NCBI GenBank assembly: GCA_022600195.1
Contig: JAHZKX010000084.1
Location: 1-64,000 of the forward strand
Length of the DNA: 64,000 bases
Source: Planctomycetota bacterium
GTDB lineage: Bacteria; Planctomycetota; Planctomycetia; Planctomycetales; Planctomycetaceae
Direction: 5' to 3'
In this document: positions 26,574 through 36,187 of the stretch, in pieces
How the letters are laid out: the number at the start of each line of letters is the position of its first letter
Numbering within the stretch: the stretch's first letter is position 1
The notes under the pieces: generated by a model
Told to the model about the DNA's origin: nothing
What the model saw: the letters and a program-made list of their open reading frames with translations, nothing else
Database searches by the model: none
Program-made: the position numbers and the translations under genes

Positions 26574-28037
26574 ATGGATCCCGTTTTCGAATACGGACGA
26601 AATTTAACACGACGCACTCTGTTGGGGAAATCGGCGCGCGGTATTGGCGGTGCGGCTTTGGCAAGTCTGTTGTACCCGGAGCTATTCACTCAGAGTGCCA
26701 GTGCGGAATCTGAAACGATTCCGGACGCTGTGAAACAGATCGCCCCTAAAGCAAAACGCATTATTTATTTGTTTCAGTCGGGTGGTCCTTCGCATGTGGA
26801 TCTGTTTGATTACAAACCGATTATGCGTAAGTTGCACGGTACAGATCTGCCTGATTCTGTGAAAGGGACACAACGAGTGACGGGGATGACTGCCCGACAA
26901 AAGTCATTTCCTGTTGTGGCTCCGTTTTGGGAGATGAAAAAGTGTGGTGCTCATCAAACCTGGATCAGTGAACGTCTGCCTTACACACAAACGATTGCAG
27001 ATGACATTACGATTCTCAAATCCGTCAACACCGAAGCAATCAATCATGATCCCGCGATTACGTTTATCAACACGGGTACACAGCAAATTGGTCATGCCAG
27101 TTTAGGTTCGTGGTTAAGTTATGGACTTGGAAGTGAGAATGAAGATTTGCCCGCTTATATGGTGATGCTTTCACAGGGAACCGGCAAAAATCCGGGCCAG
27201 CCTCTGTTTGATCGTTTATGGGGTTCCGGTTATCTGCCTCCCAGCCATCAGGGGGTTAAATTACGTCCCGGTTCCAGCCCTGTATTATATTTGTCGAACC
27301 CGGCAGGTATCGACCGTAAACAACGACGCAAGCTTCTCGATGATCTAGCGACATTGAATCGGGGGCAAGCCGAAGAAATTGGTGATCCGGAAATTCAGGC
27401 TCGCATCAATTCATACGAAATGGCGTATCGAATGCAGACATCGGTCCCCGGTCTGATGGATCTTTCGAACGAAACAGAACAGACCTTTAAGATGTATGGA
27501 CCTGAATCGCGGAAGCCGGGAAGTTTCGCCGCCAATTGTCTGTTGGCGCGTCGAATGACAGAGCGTGGTGTACGGTTTGTGCAACTCTTCCATCGCGGCT
27601 GGGATCAGCATGTCTCAATCAAACGCCAGTTGCCAAACCAGTGCCTTGACGTCGATCAACCCTCGGCTGCGTTAGTTAAGGATCTGAAACAACGTGGCTT
27701 GTTAGACGAAACGCTGGTTATCTGGGGTGGCGAATTCGGACGCACGGTTTTCAGCCAGGGAGCTATTGGCAGCCCGAGTGCCGGGCGGGATCATCATGGC
27801 CGATGTTTCTCAATCTGGATGGCAGGTGGTGGAATCAAACGTGGTTTTGAATATGGAAAAACTGATGATTTCAGCTACAACGTTGTTGAGAATCCGGTAC
27901 ACATTCGAGATATGAACGCCACAATCCTGCATTGTATGGGCATCGATCATCGGCGGCTGACATATAAATATCGCGGTCTCGATGCACGGCTCACGGGGGT
28001 TGAAGAAGCACATATCGTACATGATATTCTGAGCTAG
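26574..28037 (+). CDS. DUF1501 protein with Tat signal
   Basis: A 487-residue member of DUF1501, alkaline-phosphatase/sulfatase superfamily-like. It has a twin-arginine signal ([18 protein letters not shown] at 13-14), so it is probably exported folded, with cofactors or metal. Motifs include [30 protein letters not shown], and the C-terminal [12 protein letters not shown] and [17 protein letters not shown]. It forms a two-gene unit with the PSD1 protein (2-base gap), an arrangement repeated many times in planctomycete genomes. The biochemical activity is not established. Confidence 0.92.
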   Translation: MDPVFEYGRNLTRRTLLGKSARGIGGAALASLLYPELFTQSASAESETIPDAVKQIAPKAKRIIYLFQSGGPSHVDLFDYKPIMRKLHGTDLPDSVKGTQRVTGMTARQKSFPVVAPFWEMKKCGAHQTWISERLPYTQTIADDITILKSVNTEAINHDPAITFINTGTQQIGHASLGSWLSYGLGSENEDLPAYMVMLSQGTGKNPGQPLFDRLWGSGYLPPSHQGVKLRPGSSPVLYLSNPAGIDRKQRRKLLDDLATLNRGQAEEIGDPEIQARINSYEMAYRMQTSVPGLMDLSNETEQTFKMYGPESRKPGSFAANCLLARRMTERGVRFVQLFHRGWDQHVSIKRQLPNQCLDVDQPSAALVKDLKQRGLLDETLVIWGGEFGRTVFSQGAIGSPSAGRDHHGRCFSIWMAGGGIKRGFEYGKTDDFSYNVVENPVHIRDMNATILHCMGIDHRRLTYKYRGLDARLTGVEEAHIVHDILS

Positions 28038-28068
28038 TTGTCTTTAGAAAATTGTATTATTGAGGGCT

Positions 28069-30435
28069 TCAATTCTCTGGTACGGGCCAGTTAAGGTGCT
28101 TGTGCAGGAATTCGTAAGAACCCTGTTCATGAATGGCATGCGGACCGGAGATATATTCGATTTCAGCTCGGTCTCCGATCTTGAGCTGTGCCTGATATAA
28201 AAACCGAACCTTGGCATATTCCTGAGCGACGCGATCATCAGGTTCAACTCCATCAAAGTGTCCGCGTTCCACCATAAAGGGGCGAGGGCAGATTAGGGCA
28301 GCCATTTCTGCATAGTTAAAAGTGCCGCCGAGGTTCCATTCAAAGATCTCATATTCTCCCTTGTTGACGTAGCTGTAACGCAGCGAGCGTTTGTCTGTGG
28401 CGGCGTTTTTCCAAACCCACTCACCAAAATCTGCTGAGCAGATTGATAAAGCATAGTTCTTGACCAGAGGGGGGATACGCATTGCAGATTTACCACCATA
28501 CGAAATGCCATAAAAGCCGATGCGTTTACTATCAACAAAAGGCTGTTTGGATAACCAGTCGGTGATTTGTTGATGTTGAGGTACAGCAACAGAGAACAAA
28601 GTACGTCCTATAGATTGTGCTTTGAACTGCAGTGTTCGAAAACGATCGAACAGAATATAAGGGTTTTGGGGAGCAAAGGTGATAAAACCTCGTTCAGCCA
28701 GATGGGTTGAGAAAGATTTATAGGCTCTGTATTTTTCCTCAGCGACTGTATGGCGCGGTCGTCCTTCAAGTCCATGTTGACAGACAACCACCGGTCGTTT
28801 TTCTGAGCCATCCAGTTTGAGGTCTTTAGGTAGAGTCAGTATGCCATAAGCAGTGACATCAGGGAATACATCCAGCTCAACCTGATAACTGACCGTCTTC
28901 GGACCCACCTGATATTTACGTGTTCGTGCATTATCGGGCAGGAGACCGAGAGCAAATTCACCGATCACATCTTTTTTAAATTTTTCGCGATATACTTCAG
29001 CTGATTGCTCAAAATCTTTCAATGAATTCGTTTTGAGATCTTTCATATATGCAATGCGGGTTTCATATGCGAGTTGCAGCAATCGTTGGTTATGCCGTTC
29101 GATTTCAGCCAGTTGATCATTGTGTCGTTTACTGGCATGTTCGCGCGATTTCAGACTTAGAGGTTGGGTCTCTGTGTTGAAAGAGGCATTTGGGTCCAAT
29201 GTGTGAACAAACGCCTTGAGTGTTTTAACGGAGACTGCTGAATCGGATTCAATCAGTGTCAATGTCGGTTTTTCTGGTTGCAGGCTCGCGACAAAACTCT
29301 GGGCTCGAGCAAATTCTCCTTTGATTTCCTTTTTATCAGGAATAAGTAATTTACCCGGTTTTCCTTTCAACTTTGTATAATGATCTTCAACGACTTCTAA
29401 TTCGCCATCAGCGGTTGTGCGAAAGCCGTAACTTGGATACTTACCATGTTCAATGATCAGCGACCGTGGGGCTACCAGACTCGCGATTTCAGCGTCGCCA
29501 AGTGAATTGAGCAACCCAAATACATTTCGATCAGCGGGTTCCTGCCAGAGGTTTTGGCGTGATGAAAAGTATCCACACACAGCAGCACTATCGATGCGTG
29601 AATCGAGGGCAGCAGCATACAGAGCCAACCGTCCTCCTTCTCCCCAGCCAATCACACCAACCGGGCGTTTATTTCCTCTATTCGTTTGTTGCAGGATGCT
29701 GACTGCTCCCATGATCTTTTGAGTTTCATATCCAGCCAGAGTGCGGCCGAGTTCAAAAGAAGGTCGATGTGCCCATTCCCGATTACTCATTTTCCATGTG
29801 TTCATTTCACGATTGATTATCGTAGGAATGAGGACTCGAAAACCAGAGCGAACCAGTTGTTGAGCGTATGAGGTGTTTGGTTTTTTGGATGATACGATAT
29901 CTTCCGGAACTTGATCTGCTTCCGGGACTGCAATGATATCGCCCTGAATATTTCCATTCGGAACCAATAAAAGTCCGGCGCCATTCATATCATCCAGGAC
30001 GGGCCAGGTTACTTCGTAAATGGTAAAATCCTGAGAAGAATGATCAGTCTTATTGCCTATATAGGAAAAACGTCCAGAAACAAGCGGGTCGGTAAGCCCC
30101 AACATCGCAGAAAGATCTTTTCTATTACTTTCAATAGAACGCGTGTAAGCCTCGGGAGAGGACAGGTCTCGACTCCAGACGTTTGCGCGTTCCGTTGCCG
30201 CTTGTGAAATTTGCTTGAGTAGAAACCGATCGATACCGGCGATCATTTTCGAACTGAGATCGCTGGTATCGGTTAATTTTCTTGTGCCCGGAAGTGGACT
30301 CTGGTCGGGTGCCTTTTTTAAGACTGCCCAAGGTGGGGTCGTTGTATTGTTATTCTGAGCAGAAGCGTCCAGTGGAAGCAGGTAGAAAATCGTAAATATA
30401 AAGACGATGAGAAAAGTGAAACGGAGTGTGGTCAT
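28069..30435 (-). CDS. Exported protein with two alpha/beta hydrolase domains
   Basis: 788 residues from the ATG at 30435, chosen over one 15 bases earlier because AAGGGA lies 6 bases before it. Signal peptide covers about 1-27. The N-terminal hydrolase-like domain (about 130-390) has GVIGWGEGGRLALYAA, where the nucleophile is E266 instead of Ser, so it is probably not catalytic. The C-terminal domain (about 490-780) resembles acetyl-xylan esterase/dienelactone hydrolases, with S645 in GISYGG, an acidic residue region GHFDGVEPDDRV and His in SGPHAIHEQGS. It is likely a secreted carbohydrate esterase. It converges on the DUF1501 gene. Confidence 0.85.
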   Translation of the reverse strand: MTTLRFTFLIVFIFTIFYLLPLDASAQNNNTTTPPWAVLKKAPDQSPLPGTRKLTDTSDLSSKMIAGIDRFLLKQISQAATERANVWSRDLSSPEAYTRSIESNRKDLSAMLGLTDPLVSGRFSYIGNKTDHSSQDFTIYEVTWPVLDDMNGAGLLLVPNGNIQGDIIAVPEADQVPEDIVSSKKPNTSYAQQLVRSGFRVLIPTIINREMNTWKMSNREWAHRPSFELGRTLAGYETQKIMGAVSILQQTNRGNKRPVGVIGWGEGGRLALYAAALDSRIDSAAVCGYFSSRQNLWQEPADRNVFGLLNSLGDAEIASLVAPRSLIIEHGKYPSYGFRTTADGELEVVEDHYTKLKGKPGKLLIPDKKEIKGEFARAQSFVASLQPEKPTLTLIESDSAVSVKTLKAFVHTLDPNASFNTETQPLSLKSREHASKRHNDQLAEIERHNQRLLQLAYETRIAYMKDLKTNSLKDFEQSAEVYREKFKKDVIGEFALGLLPDNARTRKYQVGPKTVSYQVELDVFPDVTAYGILTLPKDLKLDGSEKRPVVVCQHGLEGRPRHTVAEEKYRAYKSFSTHLAERGFITFAPQNPYILFDRFRTLQFKAQSIGRTLFSVAVPQHQQITDWLSKQPFVDSKRIGFYGISYGGKSAMRIPPLVKNYALSICSADFGEWVWKNAATDKRSLRYSYVNKGEYEIFEWNLGGTFNYAEMAALICPRPFMVERGHFDGVEPDDRVAQEYAKVRFLYQAQLKIGDRAEIEYISGPHAIHEQGSYEFLHKHLNWPVPEN

Positions 30436-30685
30436 GATTTCCCTTAACATTTCTCGGAAGGAATTTGAGGAGATCGCGCATGCGGTCAGTTCCGTCGATG
30501 ATACACGGCATGTGAAGGGGCGGCAATGTTATCGTATACATTTTCGATGGAATATTGTTCTCTTAAAAACGAAAATATCGATGTGATCTATGACTCCATG
30601 GCACTTAAAATGATATTATGATTTGATACTTTGAAATGAAAAGATACGAAGTTGGCCGCTACGCTGGAAAAACAGGAGAGAGTGA

Positions 30686-31453
30686 ATGTCAATTGTCAAT
30701 AAGTCAGATGTTTCTCAATATGAACGTGAAGGATTTCTTACAGTCACTAATCTGATCAAGGAAGCTGAGCTTGATCGGCTACGTCACAAGATAAATGAGA
30801 TTGCTGAAGGTCGTGTCACTACATTTCCCGCAGATCAGATTGAGTACGAACCTGGCTCACAGGGCCTGCGCGATTCATCGACGATTCGTAAAATCAACCG
30901 CTGTGTCGAGAACGAAAAAGCATTTATGGCTCACGCAATAAATCCACGAATTCTCGATATCGTTTCTGAACTGATCGGGCCGGATATCAAACTGTTTGGA
31001 AGTCAATGTTTCATGAAACCACCCGGAGGGATTGAAAAACCATACCATCAGGATTCCGCTTACTTTACGATTGAACCAAGAGACCTTGTGACCTGCTGGA
31101 CCGCACTCGACGATGTGACTCTGGATAACGGTTGCCTGTGGGTGATCCCTGGAAGCCATCGTGGAGAACTGCTAGATCATGATCAGGCCTGGGATGTCGG
31201 CGATCGTGTCGATATGCAAGTTCGGGATGAACAAATTGACTGCAAGCATGAAGTGCCAGTAGAGTTGAAAGCTGGTAGCTGTTCATTCCACCACAGTATG
31301 TTGCTGCATCGATCCGGACCAAATCAAACTCAGAATTCCAGGCGCGGGCTGGCAATCCACTATATGTCATCCCGGTCCCGCTGGACACATCAAACACAAC
31401 CGAAACCGAACTATCTTCTCCTACGAGGCAAGGAATATGATGATTGTGTTTAA
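30686..31453 (+). CDS. Phytanoyl-CoA dioxygenase (PhyH) family protein
   Basis: A 255-residue Fe(II)/2-oxoglutarate-dependent oxygenase of the PhyH type. Metal ligands are visible as H121-Q-D123 in KPYHQDSAYF and H208 in HSMLLHRSGPN. The nearby Arg in NSRRGLAIHY fits 2-oxoglutarate binding. No signal peptide, so cytoplasmic. It starts at ATG after AGGAGAG (30672-30679). Its last 17 bases overlap the start of the next gene in another frame, so the two are probably translationally coupled. Planctomycetes have many such oxygenases near glycan genes; the substrate is unknown. Confidence 0.9.
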   Translation: MSIVNKSDVSQYEREGFLTVTNLIKEAELDRLRHKINEIAEGRVTTFPADQIEYEPGSQGLRDSSTIRKINRCVENEKAFMAHAINPRILDIVSELIGPDIKLFGSQCFMKPPGGIEKPYHQDSAYFTIEPRDLVTCWTALDDVTLDNGCLWVIPGSHRGELLDHDQAWDVGDRVDMQVRDEQIDCKHEVPVELKAGSCSFHHSMLLHRSGPNQTQNSRRGLAIHYMSSRSRWTHQTQPKPNYLLLRGKEYDDCV

Positions 31454-33890
31454 TCCACTCACGAATAGTCAACAGTGTAGAGCGAGTATCCTTGCAGCGA
31501 TTTTATGTTCTTTATTACTCGCTTTCACTTCACGTTCGCAGGCTGCGGATTCCGAAATAAAACGATTTGAGACGCCTGAAGGTGTCAAGTATGGTGTCTG
31601 GGGGAAAAAGACGAAGAAGCCTGCTCCAATCCTGTTTGCTCTAGGAGGAACTATTGATAGTATTCTTAACTCTGCCTACTTCCGACAGTGTGGAAATGAA
31701 CTTGCTGAATTCGGTTATCTGACTGTCTCGATCGATATTTCATGTCATGGTGAGCAGTGTCCTAAAGGGCAACCGTGTGGATTAGGGGGGTGGAGTTTCC
31801 TGGCGGCGAAGGGTGAGGACTTTGTTGCTGAGAGTAACAAACGACTTTCAAGTGTACTCGATCATCTCATTAAAACCGGTGTCGCCGATCCTGAACGCAT
31901 AGTGTCTTGTGGAACGTCACGCGGAGGATTTTTGGCCATTCACTTCGCTGCCTCTGATAAACGTGTGAAGTGTGCTTTGGGATTTGCTCCCGTCACAGAT
32001 TTGGCAGCACTCAGTGAATTTCGTAAAACGAAGGAACATCCACTCGTAAAAAAGTTGAGCCTGGCAGAACAGGCAGATAATCTAGCTGGGCGTCCTGTGT
32101 GGATTATCATTGGAGACCAAGACGAGCGCGTGAGTACAAGGGCTGCTTATGAGGTTGCACATCGTATCACTGAGGCGTCGCGTACGAAGAAGTTACCCAG
32201 TCGAGTGCAATTGCATATCATGCCAGAGCCACGCGGGCATACCACGCCGCGCGGTGCCAGCAAAATGGCAGCAGAATGGGTTCAAAGCCATTTAGCAAAA
32301 CCGAAACAGAAGACAGATAAAAAGATATCTCGACATATCCTTTTTGTTGATGACCATCACGTTTTGTATCGGTCGGGAACGAAGCGTTTGTTTCATCCTG
32401 CGAAGCTTAACCCATCGAACCCCATCGTTAGAGAAGATCAGCCCTGGGAGATGGCGATTGGCTGGACGAGCATCTCTAAAAATCCGAAAACCGGTAAGTT
32501 TCAACTCTGGTATCAGGCATATGCGGGTGGACGCGATGAAAGAAAAACCCACAAATGTGTTGTCTGTTATGCTGAATCTGATGATGGAATCCACTTCACA
32601 AAACCCAAATTGGGTATTCACGATTTCACAACAGACCGAAAACCCTGGGCAGGACATTTTAAGGAGACGAACATCGTTCTGACAGGAGATGGGGGTTATG
32701 GCGACCGGTATGCGAATTCGGTATTGTACGATCCTCGCGACTCCGATTCTGCCAAGCGCTACAAGATGCTTTATACCGATTTTGGTAAGGATAAAAACGG
32801 ACGCGAGTGGCCTGGTTTTTTTGCTGCATTTTCAACCGATGGAATCCATTGGACCAAGTCACAGAAGAATCCGCTGAATAAAACAGCCTACGGTGGACGA
32901 GGCTTACAGCCACTCTACAGTGATGAAGTTCCTTACAACGAACGTTGGGACAAAAACAAGAACTTTCTCCGCAAGACTTGGGCAATTCCGCTATCGATGT
33001 CTGATGCTGCCGATGTTATTTATGATCCCAATCACGGGTTATATGTCGCTTATGGAAAATCATGGATACAGGGACCTACTGGTGGTTTGGCGTGGAAGCA
33101 CGCCATGGCGCGTACCGAAAGTGAAGATTTTGTTACATGGTCAAAACCGCAATTGATTTCTATGCCTGATGATCTCGATCAGCCCAATACAGAGTTTCAT
33201 ACTTCGCCGGTATTTTACTATAAAGGCTGTTACTTCTGTCTCAATCAGATTCTCAGTTCGCGGGGTCAAGCAACGGGAAATAAAGCAGATGCGATGCATA
33301 TTGAATTGATGATCAGTCGCGACGGATTGCATTGGGACCGACCATTTCGCGATCAACGGTTTATTGCCAGCAGCGAGCAGGATTTTTCGAATGGTGGTAT
33401 CTTCACAAATTCGACACCTGTGTTTCTCGAAGATGAAATCCGTTTTTATTATGGCGGCTATAATAGCGGTACGATTGGTGGAGGGCAAAAACTGACCAGT
33501 GAAACGCAGCAAAGTGGTGTCGGATTCGCCGGTATCAGGCTGGATCGTTTTGCCGGGATTCGACCGGTCAAGCTCAGCGCGCAATCGACACTCAAAAAGC
33601 CACTGCAGAACATCGGTCAGATTACACTCAAACCAATGAGTTTTAAAGGGATTAAGCAGATCTCAGTCAACGCAGACGCGACCGAGGGTGAAATACGTGT
33701 TGAGGTACTGAATTCTGATGGGTATCGGATGCGTGGGTTTTCCAAAGAGGAAGCGGTTGTCCTCTCGAAAGATTCTTTACAGCATCAATTGAAGTGGAAA
33801 GCCAGCAAGATCAGCCAGCTTCCACCTGGAAAGTATATGCTGAGATTACATTTGAATAATGCGGAAGTGTTTGCCATCACTTTGAAGTGA
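31437..33890 (+). CDS. Secreted fusion: alpha/beta hydrolase plus five-bladed glycosidase-like propeller
   Basis: 817 residues with signal peptide (about 1-37, ending RSQAADS). The hydrolase domain (about 45-285) has S161 in CGTSRGG, Asp in GDQDERV and His in PRGHTTPRG, a complete triad. From about 295 to 690 is a beta-propeller related to GH32/GH43 or sucrase-like folds, with WEMAIGWTSISKNPKTGKF, FQLWYQAYAGG and SPVFYYKGCYFCLNQI. A beta domain ends the protein. Both parts act outside the cytoplasm and may together release acyl groups and sugars. It overlaps the PhyH-like gene by 17 bases, and a related propeller gene follows. Confidence 0.85.
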   Translation: MMIVFNPLTNSQQCRASILAAILCSLLLAFTSRSQAADSEIKRFETPEGVKYGVWGKKTKKPAPILFALGGTIDSILNSAYFRQCGNELAEFGYLTVSIDISCHGEQCPKGQPCGLGGWSFLAAKGEDFVAESNKRLSSVLDHLIKTGVADPERIVSCGTSRGGFLAIHFAASDKRVKCALGFAPVTDLAALSEFRKTKEHPLVKKLSLAEQADNLAGRPVWIIIGDQDERVSTRAAYEVAHRITEASRTKKLPSRVQLHIMPEPRGHTTPRGASKMAAEWVQSHLAKPKQKTDKKISRHILFVDDHHVLYRSGTKRLFHPAKLNPSNPIVREDQPWEMAIGWTSISKNPKTGKFQLWYQAYAGGRDERKTHKCVVCYAESDDGIHFTKPKLGIHDFTTDRKPWAGHFKETNIVLTGDGGYGDRYANSVLYDPRDSDSAKRYKMLYTDFGKDKNGREWPGFFAAFSTDGIHWTKSQKNPLNKTAYGGRGLQPLYSDEVPYNERWDKNKNFLRKTWAIPLSMSDAADVIYDPNHGLYVAYGKSWIQGPTGGLAWKHAMARTESEDFVTWSKPQLISMPDDLDQPNTEFHTSPVFYYKGCYFCLNQILSSRGQATGNKADAMHIELMISRDGLHWDRPFRDQRFIASSEQDFSNGGIFTNSTPVFLEDEIRFYYGGYNSGTIGGGQKLTSETQQSGVGFAGIRLDRFAGIRPVKLSAQSTLKKPLQNIGQITLKPMSFKGIKQISVNADATEGEIRVEVLNSDGYRMRGFSKEEAVVLSKDSLQHQLKWKASKISQLPPGKYMLRLHLNNAEVFAITLK

Positions 33891-33914
33891 GTGTTTCTTT
33901 CATCATATCTCCTC

Positions 33915-33960
33915 TGATACAAATAAATTTATTTGTTGATAAACAAACATAATTGTATCA
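33915..33960. repeat. Nested AT-rich inverted repeats
   Basis: tgatacaa (33915-33922) and ttgtatca (33953-33960) enclose aaataaatttattt (33921-33934, perfect palindrome) and tttgtt-gata-aacaaa (33932-33947). The cluster lies just after the hydrolase-propeller gene and may act as a terminator or as a regulatory site for the next gene. Confidence 0.5.
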
Positions 33961-34055
33961 AGAAAGAGTGATTTGTAGCGAATCATGTTAGGGGAAGTGG
34001 CTGGTTAGAGCCGCTGGGACTTTAGCAGATATTCCACTACCGAAAGGCATTTCAA

Positions 34056-35228
34056 ATGATGGGAAAGTGTCATTTTGCGATTCTGGCTATTGTGACTTCG
34101 CTGGCGTGGACTTCTTCCGAATCTTCTGCTGAAGTTTTCGAAAAAGAATTGGCCGTAGATGAGCGTGTCGTCATTTCAAATGAAGATCTACCAAAAGGAT
34201 GGGTCGTGGCTTCTGACCCGGAGCTTGTCAAATTTGGCAACCGCTGGTGGATGTTCTTTAATTCGATTCAACTTGATTTTGAGAAGGGACTGCCAATACA
34301 TGTTCTGGCTGCGAACTTGCCTCCGGGTGTGCCGCTTAATGCTGCACCCGGTAAGTGGACTGTTCTACCAAATCCTGTAATCTCGCCCGGGCCAAAAGGT
34401 TCCTGGGATGATCGTACGATCGAGACTACGAAATACGTTTTTGGATATGATGCTACACTCAAAAAATTTGTAGGTCGTCTCTACTACGTTGGCTGGCCAG
34501 TGCAGAAAAACGGACAGAAGCACTATCAGATTGGGTTTGCAGAATGGAGCGATGAGCGGCGTCAGTGGGTCAAGCATGGTGATCCTGTTGCCACTGGGAC
34601 CGAGAGGTGGGAGAAGATTAACGGTACCAGTTTTATAGGCGATCAGTCGGTTTATTATGAAGCAGGATCCGGGAGAGGTGGGGCAGACGGTGTATGGCAT
34701 ATGTGGTATCAAGCTGTCAGTAAACCAAAGGATGGTGGTGTATCCATTGTCCATCTGACAAGCAAAGATGGGATTTCCTGGGGGAACAAGAAACGACTGA
34801 CTCATAAAGTTCCGTTTACAAATCAATTTGTGAAAACGGGACCGTTCTCGCTTGATGTGCTTGTCAAGAATGGACGGTACTATTTCGCCGGATTCCTATA
34901 CAATCAACAAGATCTCCGCAAGCAAGGACTTTGGATCACTGAATCGAGTACGCCAGATGGAAGCGCGGCTGGTGACTTCACAAACTGGTATCCACTCATT
35001 TTTGAAAACAATGGCGTGAAATGGCATGACTCAGGATTGGTGAGTTCGAAATGTCACGCGACAGGGTTATTCGCACCCACGTTGCGTGAAGAAAACGGTC
35101 AGGTGTGGATGTTTTATCACGGCTATCATCGTACCGGTGAAGTAAAGGATCCTTGCAAGGACAAATCGAAGAACAGTGGGGTGATTGGACGCGCTCTCGT
35201 GAAAGACTTCGCGAAGATAGGAAAGTAG
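34056..35228 (+). CDS. Secreted glycosidase-like beta-propeller protein
   Basis: 390 residues with signal peptide (about 1-25, ESSAEV). The repeated propeller phrases include GKWTVLPNPVISPGPKGSWD, WHMWYQAVSKPKDGG and GQVWMFYHGYHRTG. These resemble the GH43/GH32-like five-bladed propeller seen in the preceding fusion protein. Acidic residues in SWDDRTIE and elsewhere could be catalytic, but assignments are not certain. It is 165 bases downstream of the fusion and on the same strand, so it probably belongs to the same degradation locus. No strong ribosome site. Confidence 0.78.
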   Translation: MMGKCHFAILAIVTSLAWTSSESSAEVFEKELAVDERVVISNEDLPKGWVVASDPELVKFGNRWWMFFNSIQLDFEKGLPIHVLAANLPPGVPLNAAPGKWTVLPNPVISPGPKGSWDDRTIETTKYVFGYDATLKKFVGRLYYVGWPVQKNGQKHYQIGFAEWSDERRQWVKHGDPVATGTERWEKINGTSFIGDQSVYYEAGSGRGGADGVWHMWYQAVSKPKDGGVSIVHLTSKDGISWGNKKRLTHKVPFTNQFVKTGPFSLDVLVKNGRYYFAGFLYNQQDLRKQGLWITESSTPDGSAAGDFTNWYPLIFENNGVKWHDSGLVSSKCHATGLFAPTLREENGQVWMFYHGYHRTGEVKDPCKDKSKNSGVIGRALVKDFAKIGK

Positions 35229-35263
35229 TTTCAGAATAGATCTGCTTAGATGTGTTTCAGGTC

Positions 35264-36166
35264 TTAGCGGCTGACGAACCACCGCATTGCGTGTCTTGTG
35301 GACGATTTTTCAAACTGTAATGTATAGGGATTGCAGATCCAACGTGCCAGATGTCCGTCGGTACGAGGCATGACCCAGCCGAAATCCCAACAAGAGGTGC
35401 CATAGCCGAGGGGAATTGTGGGGCGTGTACGCACAATGGGATTGGCGGATGCCATGAATAGTTTTCGTTCTGTGTAATAGTAACCCGCGCCAATGTGCAC
35501 AAACACATCATGTTCAAATTGGGGTTCATCCGTTTCAGTGAGATCGCTGCAAAGGTTATGGATGGCGACTTTGATTTCACATCCCTCGGTAAATGCATCT
35601 ATTAAATCTTCGAGAGAACCGGATTCAATTTGGCCTTCTGCATCGTGCGAAAAAACTTCTTCCCATTGATTGTGTACAAAATAGCGAAAGTATTCGAACT
35701 CATAAACAAAATTACTACTGGGTGCATTGGTGTCGGCATCCCAGCTCGCCAGTTCATGATACTTGGGCATGTCGGGATGATCATCAACTGGGACTGCGGC
35801 GAGTTTACCAGGGGAAGAGATACCGTCCAAGTGAGGTCGCGCTATCGCCTGATGTCCATCTTGATTATAGATGAAAAATGACATTGATGCTCGAGGACCA
35901 AAACCATCAGGTAAAGAGATGGGCATGCGCAGTGTTTCGATTCCCGAGACCCAGCGATTGTCCAACAGGTAAGTCACTCGAAAATCCATCACCTCACGAA
36001 TGAGTTCGTTACAGTCGGATGTCGTATCGATGTGTTCGTTGTGACGAAACCCGGTTCCCACACGGAGGTCAGCACCAGAATTAACGGCATCGCGGAGTAC
36101 TGTTTCACTTCCTGAAACTCGTTGACGTTGACTATCCAGTTCCAGCACACAATTCCATTTCGCCAT
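35264..36166 (-). CDS. Hypothetical cytoplasmic protein in operon with a sialidase-like protein
   Basis: A 300-residue protein with no signal peptide or membrane segment and no recognised domain. It is rich in aromatic and acidic residues, with phrases such as FRVTYLLDNRWVSGIETLRM, PSSNFVYEFEYFRYFVHNQW and SCWDFGWVMPRTDGHLARW. The start ATG follows AAAGGA at a suitable distance. It begins 21 bases after the end of the sialidase-like gene, so the two are very likely co-transcribed. Function unknown. Confidence 0.75.
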   Translation of the reverse strand: MAKWNCVLELDSQRQRVSGSETVLRDAVNSGADLRVGTGFRHNEHIDTTSDCNELIREVMDFRVTYLLDNRWVSGIETLRMPISLPDGFGPRASMSFFIYNQDGHQAIARPHLDGISSPGKLAAVPVDDHPDMPKYHELASWDADTNAPSSNFVYEFEYFRYFVHNQWEEVFSHDAEGQIESGSLEDLIDAFTEGCEIKVAIHNLCSDLTETDEPQFEHDVFVHIGAGYYYTERKLFMASANPIVRTRPTIPLGYGTSCWDFGWVMPRTDGHLARWICNPYTLQFEKSSTRHAMRWFVSR

Positions 36167-36187
36167 CTGAGATCCTTTATCGCGGAA

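Noticed and set aside
31065..31472. 135-codon minus-strand frame inside the PhyH-like gene
   Set aside because: It lies opposite a gene with intact metal-binding residues and shows no recognisable domain or ribosome site.
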